Below are positions 1-10,008 of a stretch of 64,000 nt of DNA, in pieces. The notes beneath the pieces are model-generated. The model saw only the letters and a program-made list of their open reading frames with translations, searched no databases and had not been told where the DNA came from. This DNA comes from Thetidibacter halocola (GTDB lineage Bacteria > Pseudomonadota > Alphaproteobacteria > Rhodobacterales > Rhodobacteraceae): NCBI RefSeq assembly GCF_018224955.1, contig NZ_JAGTUU010000010.1:124001-188000 (forward strand). The letters run 5' to 3'. Every line of letters begins with the position of its first letter. The first letter of the stretch is position 1. A program made the position numbers and the translations under genes.

Positions 1-1461
<1,461 letters not shown>

Positions 1462-1470
1462 CTCGCGTCC

Positions 1471-1986
1471 TCAGGTCAGATCGAGTTTCATGTGGATGAA
1501 CCGGCCATCGTCGCCGCCGACGGCATCCGGATCGGTATAGCGTTCAAAGCCAAGGGACTCATAGAGCGGCAGCGCCTCGACATGACGGTAGAGCGCGTCG
1601 AGAAAGAGCGTCCGGTCGCCCCGGTCGCGGGCGGCCGCGATCAGAGCCTCGCCAAGCTTGCGGCCCAGTCCGTGGCCCCGCGCCTCGGGGGCGACATACA
1701 TCCGGTTCATCTCGGATGTGCCGTCGCCCTTGGATTTCAGCATGACGCATCCCAGGGGCAGGTCGTCGAGCCGGCCGACAAAACAGTCACCGGCGGGCGG
1801 CAGAAAGGTCTCGGCAAATCGCTCCAGCTGGCCCTGCACGTCCTGGGCTTCGATATACGCGTCGATCTCGGCCAGCATGTCGGGATAGCGCTCTCTCAGG
1901 AAGTCGAAGAAGGCCCAGACCAGGGTCCTGACCGCGGCGATATCCGCCTCGGTCCGGACCGGCCGCACCTCCGCCCCGGCGGTCAC
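1471..1986 (-). CDS. GNAT-family N-acetyltransferase inside the urease operon
   Basis: Predicted acetyl-CoA-dependent acetyltransferase of about 171 residues. The GNAT fold is seen in the beta4/acetyl-CoA loop MNRMYVAPEARGHGLGRKLGEAL (key residues R-G-H-G-L-G-R) and in the late segment LPLYESLGFERY. The substrate is unknown. I chose the GTG at 1986 because no in-frame ATG lies nearer the domain. The frame is open further upstream, but those codons overlap the neighbouring 93-residue gene. The GTG overlaps a TGA (GTGA) that ends a possible 20-residue reading frame starting at 2045, which would allow translational coupling, but that peptide has no other support. The gene sits between the 93-residue gene and ureC, so it is probably co-transcribed with urease. 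Confidence 0.8.
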   Translation of the reverse strand: MTAGAEVRPVRTEADIAAVRTLVWAFFDFLRERYPDMLAEIDAYIEAQDVQGQLERFAETFLPPAGDCFVGRLDDLPLGCVMLKSKGDGTSEMNRMYVAPEARGHGLGRKLGEALIAAARDRGDRTLFLDALYRHVEALPLYESLGFERYTDPDAVGGDDGRFIHMKLDLT

Positions 1987-2053
1987 GATGCCACCGTGAC
2001 GGGTGCCCGCGCGGCAAGATCGGTGTAGAGGATCGTGGCGGGCATTGGCGGGC

Positions 2054-2335
2054 TCAGACCGGCAGGTGCGGGTTTTCGGCCGGATCGGCGGCCTCGATGT
2101 CGGCCGATTTCGCGGGTTTGCGGCGTGCGGTATCGGCTCGCTTGACGGAACGCAGCGCGCCGGTACGCGCGGGTTGCGGCGCGGGGCGGCTGATTCGGCC
2201 CATCCCGGCCAGCGCGACCTGCTGGCGCATGCCGGCGGTGCAAAGCACCTGCCACATGCGGACATTCCGAACCCAGAGATCGCCCTGCATCCGCATCATC
2301 GCGGCGCTCACCGCGAACGGAGACATGATCGGCAT
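2054..2335 (-). CDS. Hypothetical 93-residue protein in the urease operon
   Basis: I do not recognise a named family. The N-terminal half is Met-rich and could form one or two helices (MMRMQGDLWVRNVRMWQVLC). The C-terminal half is Arg/Ala/Pro-rich and probably disordered. The ATG at 2335 has a clear Shine-Dalgarno sequence (GGAGGAC) 6 bases upstream and follows ureB by 26 bases, in line with an operon gene. It has no signal peptide or metal motif. The placement suggests a urease-linked accessory protein or simply a passenger; the sequence does not decide. Confidence 0.7.
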   Translation of the reverse strand: MPIMSPFAVSAAMMRMQGDLWVRNVRMWQVLCTAGMRQQVALAGMGRISRPAPQPARTGALRSVKRADTARRKPAKSADIEAADPAENPHLPV

Positions 2336-2361
2336 CGCTTGTCCTCCCTGTTGCCGGCGCG

Positions 2362-2667
2362 TCAGAGCGCGCCCATCACCTGCTGGTTGAAGCCGTAGAC
2401 CTTGCGCGCGCCCGACAACGGGATCAGTTGAACCTCGCGCCGCTGTCCCGGCTCGAACCGCACGGCGGTGCCGGCGGCAATGTCCAGCCGCATGCCGCGT
2501 GCCGCGTCGCGGTCGAAATCCAGCGCGCTGTTGGCCTCGGCGAAATGATAGTGGCTGCCCACCTGCACCGGCCTGTCGCCGGTGTTGGCGACCATCAGCG
2601 TGGTCGCCTCGCGCCCGGCGTTGAGCGTCAGCGTGCCCTCGGCCGGGAACAGCTCTCCGGGGATCAT
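2362..2667 (-). CDS. ureB: Urease subunit beta (UreB)
   Basis: Small structural subunit of urease, 101 residues, the usual length for separately encoded UreB. The opening MIPGELFP, the central [12 protein letters not shown] and the closing [11 protein letters not shown] are the family signature. It assembles with UreA and UreC in the (UreABC)3 core. Its ATG overlaps the stop of the small membrane gene by one base (TGATG), which suggests translational coupling. Confidence 0.97.
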   Translation of the reverse strand: MIPGELFPAEGTLTLNAGREATTLMVANTGDRPVQVGSHYHFAEANSALDFDRDAARGMRLDIAAGTAVRFEPGQRREVQLIPLSGARKVYGFNQQVMGAL

Positions 2668-2831
2668 CAGCGGCCCTTCACGCGGGCCAGCGCGACGCCG
2701 CCCGCAACCGCCAGAACTGCCAGCGCGGCGGCCACGGTCAGCCAGCTTGCACCGTCATGCGGATGGACATGCACGCCGGGATGGGCCAGGGCCGGGCCGG
2801 CCATCAGGACGAAGAGGGGAACATAGCGCAT
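2667..2831 (-). CDS. Small secreted or membrane peptide between ureA and ureB
   Basis: Predicted 54-residue protein. It starts with a signal-like hydrophobic stretch ([16 protein letters not shown]) followed by a His-rich segment ([11 protein letters not shown]), then a transmembrane helix (about residues 29-49) and a short basic tail (ARVKGR). The ATG at 2831 has a good Shine-Dalgarno (AAGGAGA) 8 bases upstream; more upstream in-frame starts lack one. The His cluster could bind metal and the urease context suggests nickel, but that is inference. The stop shares one base with the ureB start. Confidence 0.72.
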   Translation of the reverse strand: MRYVPLFVLMAGPALAHPGVHVHPHDGASWLTVAAALAVLAVAGGVALARVKGR

Positions 2832-2869
2832 CTGGGGTCTCCTTGGGTCTGCTTGGATGTCGTCGGAAC

Positions 2870-2897
2870 GGATCGTAGGGCGGGGTTTCACCCCGCC
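2870..2897. repeat. Perfect palindromic hairpin, REP-like, between ureA and the small membrane gene
   Basis: GGCGGGGT and ACCCCGCC form an 8-bp perfect stem (2879-2886 with 2890-2897) around TTC, preceded by GATCGTAG. It lies 4 bases past the ureA stop. On the transcript it would make a very stable hairpin without a U-tract, so it looks more like an intergenic REP-type element or an mRNA processing/stability site than a full terminator. Confidence 0.5.
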
Positions 2898-2901
2898 TGC
2901 C

Positions 2902-3204
2902 TCACCGGATCGGGTTGTGCACGGTCACCAGCTTTGTGCCGTCGGGAAAGGTTGCCTCGACCTGAACCTCGTGGATCATCTCGGGCACGCCCTCCATGCA
3001 TTGCTCTCGTGTAATGACCTGCGCGCCGGCCTGCATCATCTCGGCCACGCTGCGCCCGTCGCGGGCCCCCTCGACCACCGCGTCGGTGATCAGGGCGATC
3101 GCCTCGGGGTGGTTCAGCTTGACCCCGCGGGCGAGGCGCCTGCGCGCCACCTCGGCGGCCATGGCAATCAGCAGCTTGTCTTTTTCTCTTGGCGTCAGGT
3201 TCAT
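2902..3204 (-). CDS. ureA: Urease subunit gamma (UreA)
   Basis: Gamma subunit of urease, 100 residues. The opening [13 protein letters not shown], the LNHPEA segment and the ending [14 protein letters not shown] are diagnostic. It begins 3 bases after ureD ends and precedes the small membrane gene and ureB, the usual UreD-A-B-C order with extra genes inserted. Confidence 0.97.
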   Translation of the reverse strand: MNLTPREKDKLLIAMAAEVARRRLARGVKLNHPEAIALITDAVVEGARDGRSVAEMMQAGAQVITREQCMEGVPEMIHEVQVEATFPDGTKLVTVHNPIR

Positions 3205-3207
3205 CGT

Positions 3208-4071
3208 CTACAGCATCCAGGGTCGGGGAAGATCGTCCTGCGCCAGCAGGCGCAGCAAGGGAACAAGGCTTTGCCGCAGGACGTAGCCGTCCTCGGCCAC
3301 CAGGCGCACGAAGATCAGGCCGTCGTCCAGCGCGCTGGCCCCGGCGGTCGCAGGCAGTTGGGCGCGCAGGGCATCCAGCATCGCCGCGACGCCCGGCGCC
3401 GCCACCGCGACCGAGGCCACGGCCAGCGCGCCGCCCGTCAGGCGACCCAATTGCGCCGCCGCATTGCCCACAAGGCGCAACCGGTCGGCCAGCACCAACC
3501 GACCGTCGCGGATCAGGTCAATCCGGTCGCTCAGCCGCAGGTCGTGCACACTCTCGCCCATCGCAGCGCGGCCGAAGATCAGCGTCTCGCAGGCGATGAC
3601 GCGGGCATCCGCCGCCATCTCGATCCGCAGGCGGCGGTCCAGGGCGGCGCCGTCGAAAAGGATGGTCTCCTGTGGTAGCCAGTGCAGGGCGGCGCCCTGC
3701 CCCGCCGTCAGGCGTGTGTCGATCCGGCCGGGGGCGCTGTCGGGTGGAGCGCGATAGATACGCTCCGCCGCCTGCGTGCTCAGGCGGAGGGAGGCCCCGT
3801 CATCCACGGACGCCGACAGGGAGAAGTCGTCGCCCCCGGTCACGCCCCCGGCCGAATTCAGAAAGACCGCGTCAAGCATCGGACCGGCCCCGCGCGGGAA
3901 CAGCAGCTTGGCGCTGCCCGCCATCGCGAGATCCCGGATGACCGACTTGTCCCCGCGCCGCTTGACGGCCAGGTACGCCTTGCCCTTCGCCCGCTGGGGG
4001 GCGATGGCGGGCCGCGCCGTCTGTGCCGTGTCGTAGGGAATGGGTCCGTCCTCCGCCGTCTTTTGATCCAA
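3208..4071 (-). CDS. ureD: Urease accessory protein UreD
   Basis: Scaffold that binds apo-urease and, with UreF and UreG, delivers nickel to the active site. UreD signatures include FLNSAGGVTGGD (about residues 70-81), the ERIYRA strand and the LPQETILFDGA segment. About 287 residues, the normal size. The best in-frame start is a TTG at 4071; no ATG or GTG occurs in frame before the conserved region, so the start is the uncertain part. Likely the first gene of the operon, with 131 bases to the previous same-strand gene (trmO). UreE, UreF and UreG are not in the window and are expected beyond ureC. Confidence 0.93.
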   Translation of the reverse strand: MDQKTAEDGPIPYDTAQTARPAIAPQRAKGKAYLAVKRRGDKSVIRDLAMAGSAKLLFPRGAGPMLDAVFLNSAGGVTGGDDFSLSASVDDGASLRLSTQAAERIYRAPPDSAPGRIDTRLTAGQGAALHWLPQETILFDGAALDRRLRIEMAADARVIACETLIFGRAAMGESVHDLRLSDRIDLIRDGRLVLADRLRLVGNAAAQLGRLTGGALAVASVAVAAPGVAAMLDALRAQLPATAGASALDDGLIFVRLVAEDGYVLRQSLVPLLRLLAQDDLPRPWML

Positions 4072-4202
4072 TCACGGGGCAGCGGCGTCAGAGTCGCAAG
4101 GCTGCCCTCCGGCAGCAGGCAAAGACTGCCCGCAAACCGGGCATTCCGCACAAACGGTGAGCGATCAATCGGTTTTCGCCCAATTTTCAGGCATTTCGGA
4201 AA

Positions 4203-4682
4203 TCACCCTGCGGGCTTTGGCGGCGCTTCGGGCGTCCAGGCGCAGCGGTCGGGTTTGATGTCCAGCAAGGGCGTGCCGTCCAGGCAGTCGAGCCCTCGCA
4301 CCACCAGCACCGGCCCCTCGCGCCGGATCAGCCGCACGCTGGAGGTGCCGATGGGATTGGGCCGCAGCGGCGAGCGCAGGGAAAACGTGCCGCGGACCGC
4401 GCCGTCCGATTTCGGGCTTTGCGTCAGCAGGTCGCGCCGCGCCTCGTGCAGCCAATACAGCACCTCGATCCGGGGAAAGGTCTCGATCCCGTCCAGCGCC
4501 GGGGCGAATCGCGGGTCCAGTTCCAGCCGGCATTCGGGCCCGTCGTCGCACCCCTGCCGAGGACAGTCGTCCCGCGTCAGGAAGGGCGTGCGGATCACCC
4601 CGATGAAGCGCAGGCCGACATCCTCGGGCGGCAATTCCACCAGTGCAGTCTCGCCCTCGCGCAGAGTGTCGCCGTGATGCAT
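4203..4682 (-). CDS. trmO: TrmO/TsaA-family tRNA methyltransferase (UPF0066)
   Basis: Predicted S-adenosylmethionine-dependent enzyme that N6-methylates t6A37 of tRNA-Thr in characterised members. Family marks are GVIRTPFLTRDDCPRQG near residues 28-44, the block FSLRSPLRPNPIGTSSVRL (conserved R-S-P-x-R-P-N-P-I-G) and LDIKPDR near the end. About 159 residues, typical for a TrmO core without the C-terminal extension. I chose the ATG at 4682; upstream in-frame codons give an Arg-rich, family-unlike extension. It lies head-to-head with purD. Confidence 0.85.
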   Translation of the reverse strand: MHHGDTLREGETALVELPPEDVGLRFIGVIRTPFLTRDDCPRQGCDDGPECRLELDPRFAPALDGIETFPRIEVLYWLHEARRDLLTQSPKSDGAVRGTFSLRSPLRPNPIGTSSVRLIRREGPVLVVRGLDCLDGTPLLDIKPDRCAWTPEAPPKPAG

Positions 4683-4795
4683 GCCCGATCCTCCCCGTTT
4701 GCGCCAGCCTGTCGCGGGCAAGCGCGCAGGGCAAGGTTCCCCTTCGCCGCATCCACGTCTAGAAGTGCGCCGAGTCATCTTGAGAAGGGCGCTCC

Positions 4796-6058
4796 ATGAA
4801 CATCCTCATCCTGGGCGGCGGCGGACGCGAACATGCGCTGGCCTGGGCCACCATGCAGAACCCGAAATGCGACAAGCTGATCGTCGCCCCCGGCAACGCC
4901 GGCATCGCCCTGATCGCCGAATGCGCGGCGCTCGATATCGAGGATGGCGGCGTGGTGGCCGAGTTCGCGAACGAGAACGCCATCGACCTGGTGATCGTCG
5001 GCCCCGAGGCGCCGCTGGCGGCGGGCGTCAGCGACCGCCTGCGCGAGGCCGGGTTCCTGGTCTTCGGTCCCAGCAAGGCAGCGGCGCAGCTCGAGGCGTC
5101 CAAGGCCTTCACCAAGGCAATCTGCGACGCGGCGGGCGCGCCAACCGCCGCCTACGGCCATTTTTCCGACGCCGAGGCCGCCAAGGCCCATGTCAGGGCG
5201 CAGGGCGTGCCGATCGTGGTCAAGGCCGACGGTCTGGCCGCCGGCAAGGGAGTCATCATCGCCCAGACGGTCGACGAGGCCTGCTCCGCCATCGACGACA
5301 TGTTCGGCGGCGCCTTTGGCGGTGCGGGCGCCGAGGTGGTGATCGAGGAGTTCATGCAGGGCGAAGAAGCGTCCTTTTTCGTCCTCGTCGATGGAGAGAC
5401 GGTGCTGCCCATCGGCACCGCGCAGGACCACAAGCGCGTGGGCGACGGCGACACAGGCCCCAATACCGGCGGCATGGGCGCCTATTCGCCCGCGCCGATC
5501 ATGGATGACGAGGTCACGCGCAAGGCGCTGGACGAGATCGTGAAGCCCACCATGGCGGAAATGGCCCGGCGCGGCATGCCTTACCAAGGCGTTCTTTATG
5601 TCGGGCTGATGATTCTGGACGGCCAGCCCCGGCTGGTGGAATACAATGTCCGCTTCGGCGACCCGGAATGCCAGGTGCTGATGATGCGTCTTGGCGCGCA
5701 GGCCTTCGACCTGATCCATGCCTGCGCCGACGGTCGGCTGGCCGGGTGCTCGGTGAACTGGGCCGACGACCACGCGATGACGGTGGTGCTGGCGGCGCAG
5801 GGCTATCCGGGCAGCTACGAAAAGGGTACCGTGATCGGTGGCCTGGACGGGCTGCCCGAGGACAGCTCTCACCAGATGTTCCACGCTGGCACCGCAGAAC
5901 GCGACGGCGCGGTGGTGGCGACGGGCGGTCGTGTGCTGAACGCCACGGCGCGCGGCGCGACGCTGCAAGAGGCCCGCGACCGCGCCTATGCGCTGGCCGA
6001 GGCGGTGGACTGGCCGCAGGGGTTCTTCCGCCGCGATATCGGCTGGCGGGCGCTGTAG
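4796..6058 (+). CDS. purD: Phosphoribosylamine-glycine ligase (GAR synthetase)
   Basis: Catalyses the second step of de novo purine synthesis, joining glycine to phosphoribosylamine with ATP. 420 residues, standard length. Visible motifs are the N-terminal GGGGREHALAW (residues 6-16), the ATP-grasp segment KADGLAAGKGV, the signature DGDTGPNTGGMGAYSPAP and the metal-binding YNVRFGDPECQ. The ATG at 4796 has a modest upstream purine stretch (GAGAAGGGCG). It converges on the lipoprotein gene with only 4 bases between. Confidence 0.97.
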   Translation: MNILILGGGGREHALAWATMQNPKCDKLIVAPGNAGIALIAECAALDIEDGGVVAEFANENAIDLVIVGPEAPLAAGVSDRLREAGFLVFGPSKAAAQLEASKAFTKAICDAAGAPTAAYGHFSDAEAAKAHVRAQGVPIVVKADGLAAGKGVIIAQTVDEACSAIDDMFGGAFGGAGAEVVIEEFMQGEEASFFVLVDGETVLPIGTAQDHKRVGDGDTGPNTGGMGAYSPAPIMDDEVTRKALDEIVKPTMAEMARRGMPYQGVLYVGLMILDGQPRLVEYNVRFGDPECQVLMMRLGAQAFDLIHACADGRLAGCSVNWADDHAMTVVLAAQGYPGSYEKGTVIGGLDGLPEDSSHQMFHAGTAERDGAVVATGGRVLNATARGATLQEARDRAYALAEAVDWPQGFFRRDIGWRAL

Positions 6059-6062
6059 CTGG

Positions 6063-6581
6063 TCAGGGCCAGGTATAGGCCTGACGCCGTGCTTCGACGG
6101 TCATCAGCCGCGCGTTCAGCATGTTGATCCGGGCGAAGATCCGCGCGCGCTGCGCCGGATCGGCCGTGGCCATCTCGCGGTTGAGGTCGGAAATTTCGTC
6201 CCGCAACTCGCGGATCTGGTTCGTCAGGGACAGGTATTCGCGCCCCTTGGCATGTGCCGCCGTCAGCGCGGGCAGGCTGGAGGCCGGACAGACCGGCGAC
6301 AGCGAACGGCCATCGCGGCCCTCGTCATAGGCGCGGGCGGGGGTGCAATAGGCGGTCAGGCCGGTCTTGCGGCCCTGTTCCCATGCGGTGCGGTCCGGGG
6401 TGACGCCATATTCGGCGCAGGCCTTGACGTGCTGGGCGATGTAGTCGGCCGTGCGACCGTTTTGCCCGTCTCGCTGGCCGATCTCGCGCCAGTCGCCCGA
6501 GACGCATTGATCCTGGTTCAGGGTCGCGCAGGCGGCAAGGGCCAGCGGCAGGAACAGGCAGGCAAGGGCGAGTCTGGGCAT
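6063..6581 (-). CDS. Putative lipoprotein, DUF2799-like
   Basis: 172-residue predicted outer-membrane lipoprotein: a hydrophobic leader and lipobox LAAC put the lipidated cysteine at residue 18. The mature part resembles DUF2799 proteins (SGDWREIGQRDGQNGR, and WEQGRKTGLTAYCTPARAYDEGRDGR) and ends with a coiled-coil-like stretch around residues 117-160 (LTNQIRELRDEISDLNREM). A good Shine-Dalgarno (GAGGAG) precedes the ATG. The family's function is unknown to me. Confidence 0.85.
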   Translation of the reverse strand: MPRLALACLFLPLALAACATLNQDQCVSGDWREIGQRDGQNGRTADYIAQHVKACAEYGVTPDRTAWEQGRKTGLTAYCTPARAYDEGRDGRSLSPVCPASSLPALTAAHAKGREYLSLTNQIRELRDEISDLNREMATADPAQRARIFARINMLNARLMTVEARRQAYTWP

Positions 6582-6633
6582 ATCGGCGGCTCCTCTCCGA
6601 GAGCTTTCAGCCTGAGCCCGACACTGTCCGCCG

Positions 6634-7203
6634 TCAACTGCGGCGTAGTGGCTCGATGATGCCCTGTTCGGTCACGATCAGGTCCAGCGGCTGGTCGGTC
6701 GGCTCCAGCGGCAGGTTCGGATCCTCCTGCGCGGCAAAGGCAAAGCCCAGCGCCAGCGTTGGCCGCGCCGCGCGCAACCGCTCCAGCGTCCGGTCATAGA
6801 ACCCGCCACCATAACCCAGCCGCCCGCCTGCCCGATTGAAGGCCAGCAGCGGCACGATGAGGATCTCGGGCTCGAGGAACTCGGGCGCGGCAGGGATGGC
6901 CGCACCGAAGGGGCCGGGCACCAGCGGCATGTCCGGCTCCCACCGGGCAAAGCGCAGCGGCAGGCCGGGGCCGTCGATCACCGGCACGGCCACGGGGCCG
7001 TGGGCTGCGGCCTCGACCATCGCCGGGCGCGGGTCGATCTCTGTCCGGATCGGCAGGAAGCCCGACAGCGGCACACCGCGATACCCGGCGAGTATCGTGC
7101 TCAAATACCCTGCCTCGCCACCGCGTCGTGCTTCATACGCCGCCTTTCGGCGCTGGAACGCTGCCTCGCGGGCGGCTTTCTTGCGCGCTGCCAGATCGCT
7201 CAC
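6634..7203 (-). CDS. 5-formyltetrahydrofolate cyclo-ligase
   Basis: Converts 5-formyl-THF to 5,10-methenyl-THF with ATP, clearing an inhibitory folate. 189 residues. The ATP/phosphate loop LGYGGGFYDRTL is clear, as is the basic N-terminal helix (ARKKAAREAAFQRRKA) and ILIVPLLAFNRAGGRLG just before the loop. The start is a GTG at 7203 that overlaps the mgtE stop by four bases (GTGA), so the two genes are translationally coupled. Confidence 0.93.
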   Translation of the reverse strand: MSDLAARKKAAREAAFQRRKAAYEARRGGEAGYLSTILAGYRGVPLSGFLPIRTEIDPRPAMVEAAAHGPVAVPVIDGPGLPLRFARWEPDMPLVPGPFGAAIPAAPEFLEPEILIVPLLAFNRAGGRLGYGGGFYDRTLERLRAARPTLALGFAFAAQEDPNLPLEPTDQPLDLIVTEQGIIEPLRRS

Positions 7204-8585
7204 AGCAGGACCACCACCGCGAGGCCGAGGAACGCGAAGAAGCCCACCACGTCCGTCACCGTGGTCACGAAGGCGCCCGAGGCCAGCGCCGGGTCGACCC
7301 CGGCCTTTTCCAGCACGACCGGAATCACGATGCCCGCCAGGCCCGCAACGACCAGGTTGACCACCATCGCCGTGGCAATCACCCCGCCCAGCGCCGGCGA
7401 ACCGAACCAGACCAGCCCCACGATCCCCATGATGACGGCAAAGGCGATGCCGTTAACCGCGCCAACCAGCACCTCGCGGCGGATGACGCGCCACAGGTTC
7501 GACCCGGTCAGATCCTTGGTCGCCAGCGCGCGCACCGCCACGGTCAGACTTTGCGTGCCGGCATTGCCACCCATCGAGGCGACGATGGGCATCAGCACCG
7601 CCAGCGCCACGACCTGCGTGATCGCGGCCTCGAACTGGGCGATCACGAGGCTGGCCAGCACCGCCGTCAGCAGGTTCACCGCCAGCCACGGGAAACGCCG
7701 CTTGGTCGTCTCGAACACACTGTCCGAGATGCGGCTTTCCTCGTCCACGCCGGCGAGGCGCAGGATGTCCTCCTCGTGTTCCTCGTCCAGCACGGCCATG
7801 GCGTCGTCGATGGTGATGACGCCCACCAGCCGGTCGTTCTCGTCCACCACCGGGGCCGAGATCAGGTGATACTGGTTGAAGGCATAGGCCACATCGCCTT
7901 CGTATTGCAGGACGTTGATGATGTGGAACGTGTCCTCGACCAGCGATTTCAACAGCACCTCGCGCCGCGACGCCATCAGCCGGCCCAGCGTCACGTTGCC
8001 CACCGGGCGCAGTTTCGGGTCGACCAGCGTGACGTGGTAGAACTGCGCCGGCAGGTCCTCGGTGTTGCGCAGGTAGTCGATGGCCTCGCCGACGTTCCAG
8101 TGCTCGGGGGCCATCACCACCTCGCGCTGCATCAGGCGGCCGGCGGAGTATTCCGGATAGGTCAGCGATTGCTGGACGGCGACACGGTCGCTGTCTTCGA
8201 GCGCGCCGAGAATCGCCTCCTTCTGCTCGTCCTCGAGATCCTCGAGCAGGTCGACGACATCGTCGCTTTCCATCTCGCGCACGGCGTCGGCGAGAACCTG
8301 CGGCGTGAGGATACCGATGACTTCCTCGCGGATCGTCTCGTCGAGTTCCGACAGGATCTCGCCGTCGAATTCCTTGTCGTAGAGCTTGATCAGCCGGATC
8401 CGGTCGAAGGCGTTGATCTGTTCCAGCAGGTCGGCGATGTCGGCGGCGTGCAGCGGCTCCATCAGGTCGACCAGCTGATCACGGTCGCCGATGTCCACGG
8501 CATGCAGGATGCGCGCGACAGCCTTGCGATCCAGCGCGTAGGAGTCGTCGGCCTCGGCGGTCGTCAGTTCGGTTTCGTCCAGCAT
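7200..8585 (-). CDS. mgtE: Magnesium transporter MgtE
   Basis: 461-residue channel-like Mg2+ importer of the inner membrane. The acidic N-terminal domain (about residues 20-140), a pair of CBS domains (about 140-265, with SAPVVDENDRLVGVITIDDA) and a five-helix membrane domain starting near residue 300 (FPWLAVNLLTAVLAS; GGNAGTQSLTVAVRAL pore region) match the family. Regulation is expected through Mg2+ bound between the cytosolic domains. The stop overlaps the downstream cyclo-ligase start. Its 111-base upstream region shows no recognisable Mg riboswitch. Confidence 0.96.
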   Translation of the reverse strand: MLDETELTTAEADDSYALDRKAVARILHAVDIGDRDQLVDLMEPLHAADIADLLEQINAFDRIRLIKLYDKEFDGEILSELDETIREEVIGILTPQVLADAVREMESDDVVDLLEDLEDEQKEAILGALEDSDRVAVQQSLTYPEYSAGRLMQREVVMAPEHWNVGEAIDYLRNTEDLPAQFYHVTLVDPKLRPVGNVTLGRLMASRREVLLKSLVEDTFHIINVLQYEGDVAYAFNQYHLISAPVVDENDRLVGVITIDDAMAVLDEEHEEDILRLAGVDEESRISDSVFETTKRRFPWLAVNLLTAVLASLVIAQFEAAITQVVALAVLMPIVASMGGNAGTQSLTVAVRALATKDLTGSNLWRVIRREVLVGAVNGIAFAVIMGIVGLVWFGSPALGGVIATAMVVNLVVAGLAGIVIPVVLEKAGVDPALASGAFVTTVTDVVGFFAFLGLAVVVLL

Positions 8586-8696
8586 GGGCGCCCTCCTGTC
8601 GCTCCACTTGGGATGCCATTCCCCATACCGGGGGGCAAGGCCGGATTGTCCTGCGCCCGCGCCGCGCATAGGCTGCGCCCGACGACAGGAGGGATC

Positions 8697-9989
8697 ATGG
8701 CGCAACTGCATCTTGGACAGACGATCCGATTTTATGGCGATCCCCTTGTCGACGGGCCCGAAGCCGCGCGGCACGACAGCCGGGGCGGGGTCCTGGTGCA
8801 GGACCGCCGCATCGCGGCGATCGGCACGGCGGACGATCTGCGCGCGGCGCATCCGGGAGCCGGGATCGTCGACCACGGCGCGCGGCTGATCTCTGCCGGG
8901 TTCGTGGACGCGCATGCGCATTACCCGCAGACCGGCATCATCGCCAGCTGGGGCAAGCGGCTGATCGACTGGCTGAACACCTATACCTTCCCCGAGGAAA
9001 TGCGCTTCGATGACCCGGCTTACGCGGCCGAGGTGGCCGGACGCTACCTTGACCTGCTGCTGGCCAACGGCACCACGACCGTCTGTTCCTACTGCACGAT
9101 CCACCCGGCTTCGGTCGATGCGTTCTTTGCGGCGGCAGAGGCGCGGGGGATGCGCGTCGCGGCGGGCAAGACCTGCATGGACCGCAACGCGCCCGAGGGG
9201 CTGCGGGACACCGCACAGACCGCCCATGACCAGTCGAAGGCGCTGCTCGAGCGCTGGCATGGGCGGGGCCGGGCCGAATATGTCATCACGCCGCGCTTCT
9301 CGCCCACCTCGACGCCCGAACAGCTGGAGGCGCTGGGGGCGCTCTGGGCCGAGAACTCCGGCTGCCTGATGCAGACACACCTGTCGGAACAGCTGGACGA
9401 GATCGCCTGGGTCCGGTCGCTGTTCCCGCAGGCGCGGGACTATCTGGACACCTACGAGGCGTATGGCCTGCTGGGCGAACGCGGCCTCTACGGCCACGCG
9501 ATCCACCTGGAACCGCGCGAGCGCGACCGGCTGGCAGAGGTCGGCGCCTCGTTGATCCATTGCCCGACTTCGAACACCTTTATCGGGTCGGGCCTGTTCG
9601 ACATGGGGCTGGCGACGTCCGGAGCGCGCGTCGGGCTGGCGACCGATACGGGGGGTGGGTCATCCTTTTCGATGCTGCGCACGATGGCGGCGGCCTACGA
9701 GATCGGACAGCTTCGGGGCATACCGCTGCACCCGGCACAGTTGTGGTGGCTGGCGACCGAGGGCTCGGCCCGCGCGATGCGCATGGCGGACCGGGTGGGT
9801 GGGCTGGAGGTGGGACGCGAGGCCGATTTCATCGTGATCGATCTGGCCTCGACCCCCGCCATCGCGCAGCGCGCGGCGCGGGCGCACGACCTTTGGGAGG
9901 CGCTGTTCCCGACGATCATGATGGGCGACGACCGCGCGGTGGCGGCGACCTACGTGGCGGGCAAGGCGATGAAGACGCCCGGGGCATGA
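8697..9989 (+). CDS. guaD: Guanine deaminase
   Basis: Zinc amidohydrolase converting guanine to xanthine. 430 residues. The metal ligands are visible in GFVDAHAHYPQTG (H73 and H75), the HLSEQ segment, GHAIHLE and the ATDTGGGSSFSML motif typical of guanine deaminases, as is CPTSNTFIGSGLFD. The ATG at 8697 is preceded by AGGAGGGATC. It is divergent from mgtE. Together with the deaminase at 10459 and urease it suggests purine and urea nitrogen use. Confidence 0.95.
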   Translation: MAQLHLGQTIRFYGDPLVDGPEAARHDSRGGVLVQDRRIAAIGTADDLRAAHPGAGIVDHGARLISAGFVDAHAHYPQTGIIASWGKRLIDWLNTYTFPEEMRFDDPAYAAEVAGRYLDLLLANGTTTVCSYCTIHPASVDAFFAAAEARGMRVAAGKTCMDRNAPEGLRDTAQTAHDQSKALLERWHGRGRAEYVITPRFSPTSTPEQLEALGALWAENSGCLMQTHLSEQLDEIAWVRSLFPQARDYLDTYEAYGLLGERGLYGHAIHLEPRERDRLAEVGASLIHCPTSNTFIGSGLFDMGLATSGARVGLATDTGGGSSFSMLRTMAAAYEIGQLRGIPLHPAQLWWLATEGSARAMRMADRVGGLEVGREADFIVIDLASTPAIAQRAARAHDLWEALFPTIMMGDDRAVAATYVAGKAMKTPGA

Positions 9990-10008
9990 CCCCGGCGGGC
10001 CGGCAGGC

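Noticed and set aside
1983-2045. A 20-codon frame between the 93-residue gene and the acetyltransferase, ending in a GTGA overlap
   Set aside because: No convincing ribosome-binding site. The overlap could be chance, and it may instead be an upstream part of the region's leader.
8586-8696. Possible Mg2+-sensing riboswitch before mgtE
   Set aside because: The gap is only 111 bases and is shared with the divergent guaD promoter. I see no M-box-like pairing.
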